DNA of 8,194 nucleotides from Hyphomicrobiales bacterium (lineage in GTDB: Bacteria; Pseudomonadota; Alphaproteobacteria; Rhizobiales; S144-35): the NCBI GenBank assembly GCA_015494185.1, contig WGBT01000180.1, forward strand, positions 1 through 8,194, read 5' to 3'. Below are positions 6,936 to 8,194 of the stretch, piece after piece. Position numbers and translations under genes: made by a program. Positions within the stretch are counted from its first letter, which is position 1, and each line of letters opens with the position of its first letter. The notes under the pieces are model-generated. The model worked only from the letters and a program-made list of their open reading frames with translations, had not been told where the DNA came from and did no database searches.

Positions 6936-8194
6936 TCATTCGACGATGAAACCATAATCGCCCTTGTAGCTGGTGTCCGGCATCTCCACCTCACGCACCT
7001 TGCCACCATAGACCCGGTTCAACTGCCCAAGGAAATTGGCCTTGGCATCGGAAGCCGGGGCAAAACCGTCATCGGGCCGGGCCAGCTTGGCGCGTGTAAC
7101 AGGTCTGACCACATAGGGCGTGACGATGATCACCAGTTCGGTTTCCTTGCGCCGGAAGTCGCGGCTGCGAAACAGGGTGCCCAAGATCGGCAGCTCCTTC
7201 AGGCCAGGCAAGCCTTCGATATTCTGCCGGGTGTCATCGGTGATCAGCCCGGCCATGGCAATCGAGCCCCCACTTGGCAATTCAACCGTGGTTTTGGCGC
7301 GCCGCGCACGAATGCCAGGGATCGTGATCGTATCCGTTGTTATTGAATTCTCGGCACTGATCTCGCTGACTTCCGCATCGATTTTCAGACTGATGCGGCC
7401 TTCTGAAAGAACAACCGGTGTGAAAGCCAAACCAACACCAAATTTCTTGAATTTGACGGAGAGCCCGAAAAGACTTGGGATCGGAACCGGGAATTCACCG
7501 CCAACCAGAAAATTCGCGGTTTCTCCAGACACAGCGGTCAGGTTTGGTTCCGCCAAAGTCCGCAACAGCCCGGTGCGCTCCATGGCTTGCAAGGTCTTGT
7601 CAATCTGCACCGAGTTCGATGTGTAATCGCTGACCAGCCCAGAGACCTGCCCTGCAGCACTGGTCGCAAAAGCCCCATCGGTGAGAGGAAAACTGTTGGC
7701 CACCAACGGCGCAAAGGAAACATTGCCGCTATTGATCAGCCCCCCCATATTGACGCCGAACTGTTTCAGGGCCTCGCGCTGGACTTCTGCGATCGTCACT
7801 TTCAACATGACCTGCTCTTTGGCGGCCACAGTAAGCAGATTCAGGACGCCAGCTCGCTCATCATCATCCCTTTTCGAAACGGCCCCCATGAAATATTTAG
7901 CGATTCGGGTTGCTCTGGCAGCCTCAGCTGGAGTATTCACATGTCCCAGCAATACCGCGGAATAAACGACTTCTTGAGAAGAGGTTTGAGAAGTGAGGCT
8001 AGCAGCACCAACAGCGTTGGAACCAGCATTATTAGAAATACGCGCTTTTATTATGCTCGAATCTTCGATTGCGAGTTCGTAAGCCGCCCCCTTGATAATT
8101 CTCACAGTTACTCTGGAAGTTGGGATAATGCTCTTGATCAACTTCTCCAATTCACGTTCTTTTTGACGAATAGTTGCCGCGAGCCCCTTAGAAG
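6936..8194 (-). CDS. cpaC: CpaC/RcpA, Tad pilus outer-membrane secretin, C-terminal part (5' end beyond window)
   Basis: Secretin (type II/III secretion GspD family) that forms the outer-membrane channel for the Flp pilus. The frame is open from the right edge to TGA 6936-6938, about 418 residues. The nominal TTG at 8150 is internal, because coding continues upstream (…ATIRQKERELEKLIKS). A BON/N-type periplasmic domain (about 7850-8170) has VYSAVLLGHVNTPAEAARATRIAKYF. It is followed by VLNLLTVAAKEQVMLKVTIAEVQREALKQFGV and the secretin domain, with RTLAEPNLTAVSGETANFLVGGEFPVP, IPGIRARRAKTTVELPSGGSIAMAGL and LPGLKELPILGTLFRSRDF ahead of TELVIIVTPYVVRPV. The tail (LARPDDGFAPASDAKANFLGQLNRVYG, ending DYGFIVE) is usual for CpaC. 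About 40 residues (7971-8090) appear inserted in the BON-like domain. The signal peptide is out of view. Confidence 0.95.
   Translation of the reverse strand, partial: SKGLAATIRQKERELEKLIKSIIPTSRVTVRIIKGAAYELAIEDSSIIKARISNNAGSNAVGAASLTSQTSSQEVVYSAVLLGHVNTPAEAARATRIAKYFMGAVSKRDDDERAGVLNLLTVAAKEQVMLKVTIAEVQREALKQFGVNMGGLINSGNVSFAPLVANSFPLTDGAFATSAAGQVSGLVSDYTSNSVQIDKTLQAMERTGLLRTLAEPNLTAVSGETANFLVGGEFPVPIPSLFGLSVKFKKFGVGLAFTPVVLSEGRISLKIDAEVSEISAENSITTDTITIPGIRARRAKTTVELPSGGSIAMAGLITDDTRQNIEGLPGLKELPILGTLFRSRDFRRKETELVIIVTPYVVRPVTRAKLARPDDGFAPASDAKANFLGQLNRVYGGKVREVEMPDTSYKGDYGFIVE

Noticed and set aside
6842..7009. Longer cpaD start at ATG 7009
   Set aside because: It would overlap cpaC by 74 nt and place 56 Arg/Trp/Cys-rich residues ahead of a normal lipoprotein signal peptide. 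ATG 6841 has a proper ribosome site.

Overview
The window is minus-strand coding almost throughout. It holds most of a Tad/Flp (tight adherence) pilus assembly operon followed by the start of a type II topoisomerase gene. Six consecutive genes, read from the right edge leftwards, are cpaC (secretin, 5' end beyond the window), cpaD (lipoprotein), cpaE (TadZ-type localisation ATPase), cpaF (TadA-type secretion ATPase), tadB and tadC (paired inner-membrane platform proteins). After a 328-nt intergenic region comes parE (topoisomerase IV subunit B), which runs off the left edge.

The organism is most likely an alphaproteobacterium. The cpaC-cpaD-cpaE-cpaF-tadB-tadC order, the separate CpaD lipoprotein with its ENFGCAQQQNLAAMV block, the CpaE form with a degenerate receiver and a GAKGGAGSST P-loop, and the ParE sequence with [21 protein letters not shown] all fit that class. 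Base composition is moderately G+C-rich and lower than typical Caulobacter. I cannot name a genus.

The genes would build one envelope-spanning machine. CpaC forms the outer-membrane channel and CpaD is its lipoprotein partner. CpaE positions the complex at the pole or membrane, CpaF hydrolyses ATP, and TadB/TadC form the platform that inserts or extracts Flp pilin. Pilin, prepilin peptidase (cpaA/tadV) and cpaB would be expected beyond the right edge. No tadD, tadE, tadF or tadG follows tadC here. cpaD/cpaE overlap by 4 nt, cpaF/tadB by 8 nt, and cpaE/cpaF are 4 nt apart, which suggests translational coupling. Longer gaps with small hairpins separate cpaC/cpaD (94 nt) and tadB/tadC (80 nt). 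The operon promoter is not in the window.

I found no tRNA, rRNA, CRISPR array, insertion sequence or attachment site, and no undescribed system. This is a conserved pilus locus. The points worth a second look are a long hydrophilic N-terminal extension on ParE, an apparent insertion of about 40 residues in the BON-like domain of CpaC lying in locally low-G+C DNA, and the G-tract-flanked TTTATAA in front of parE.
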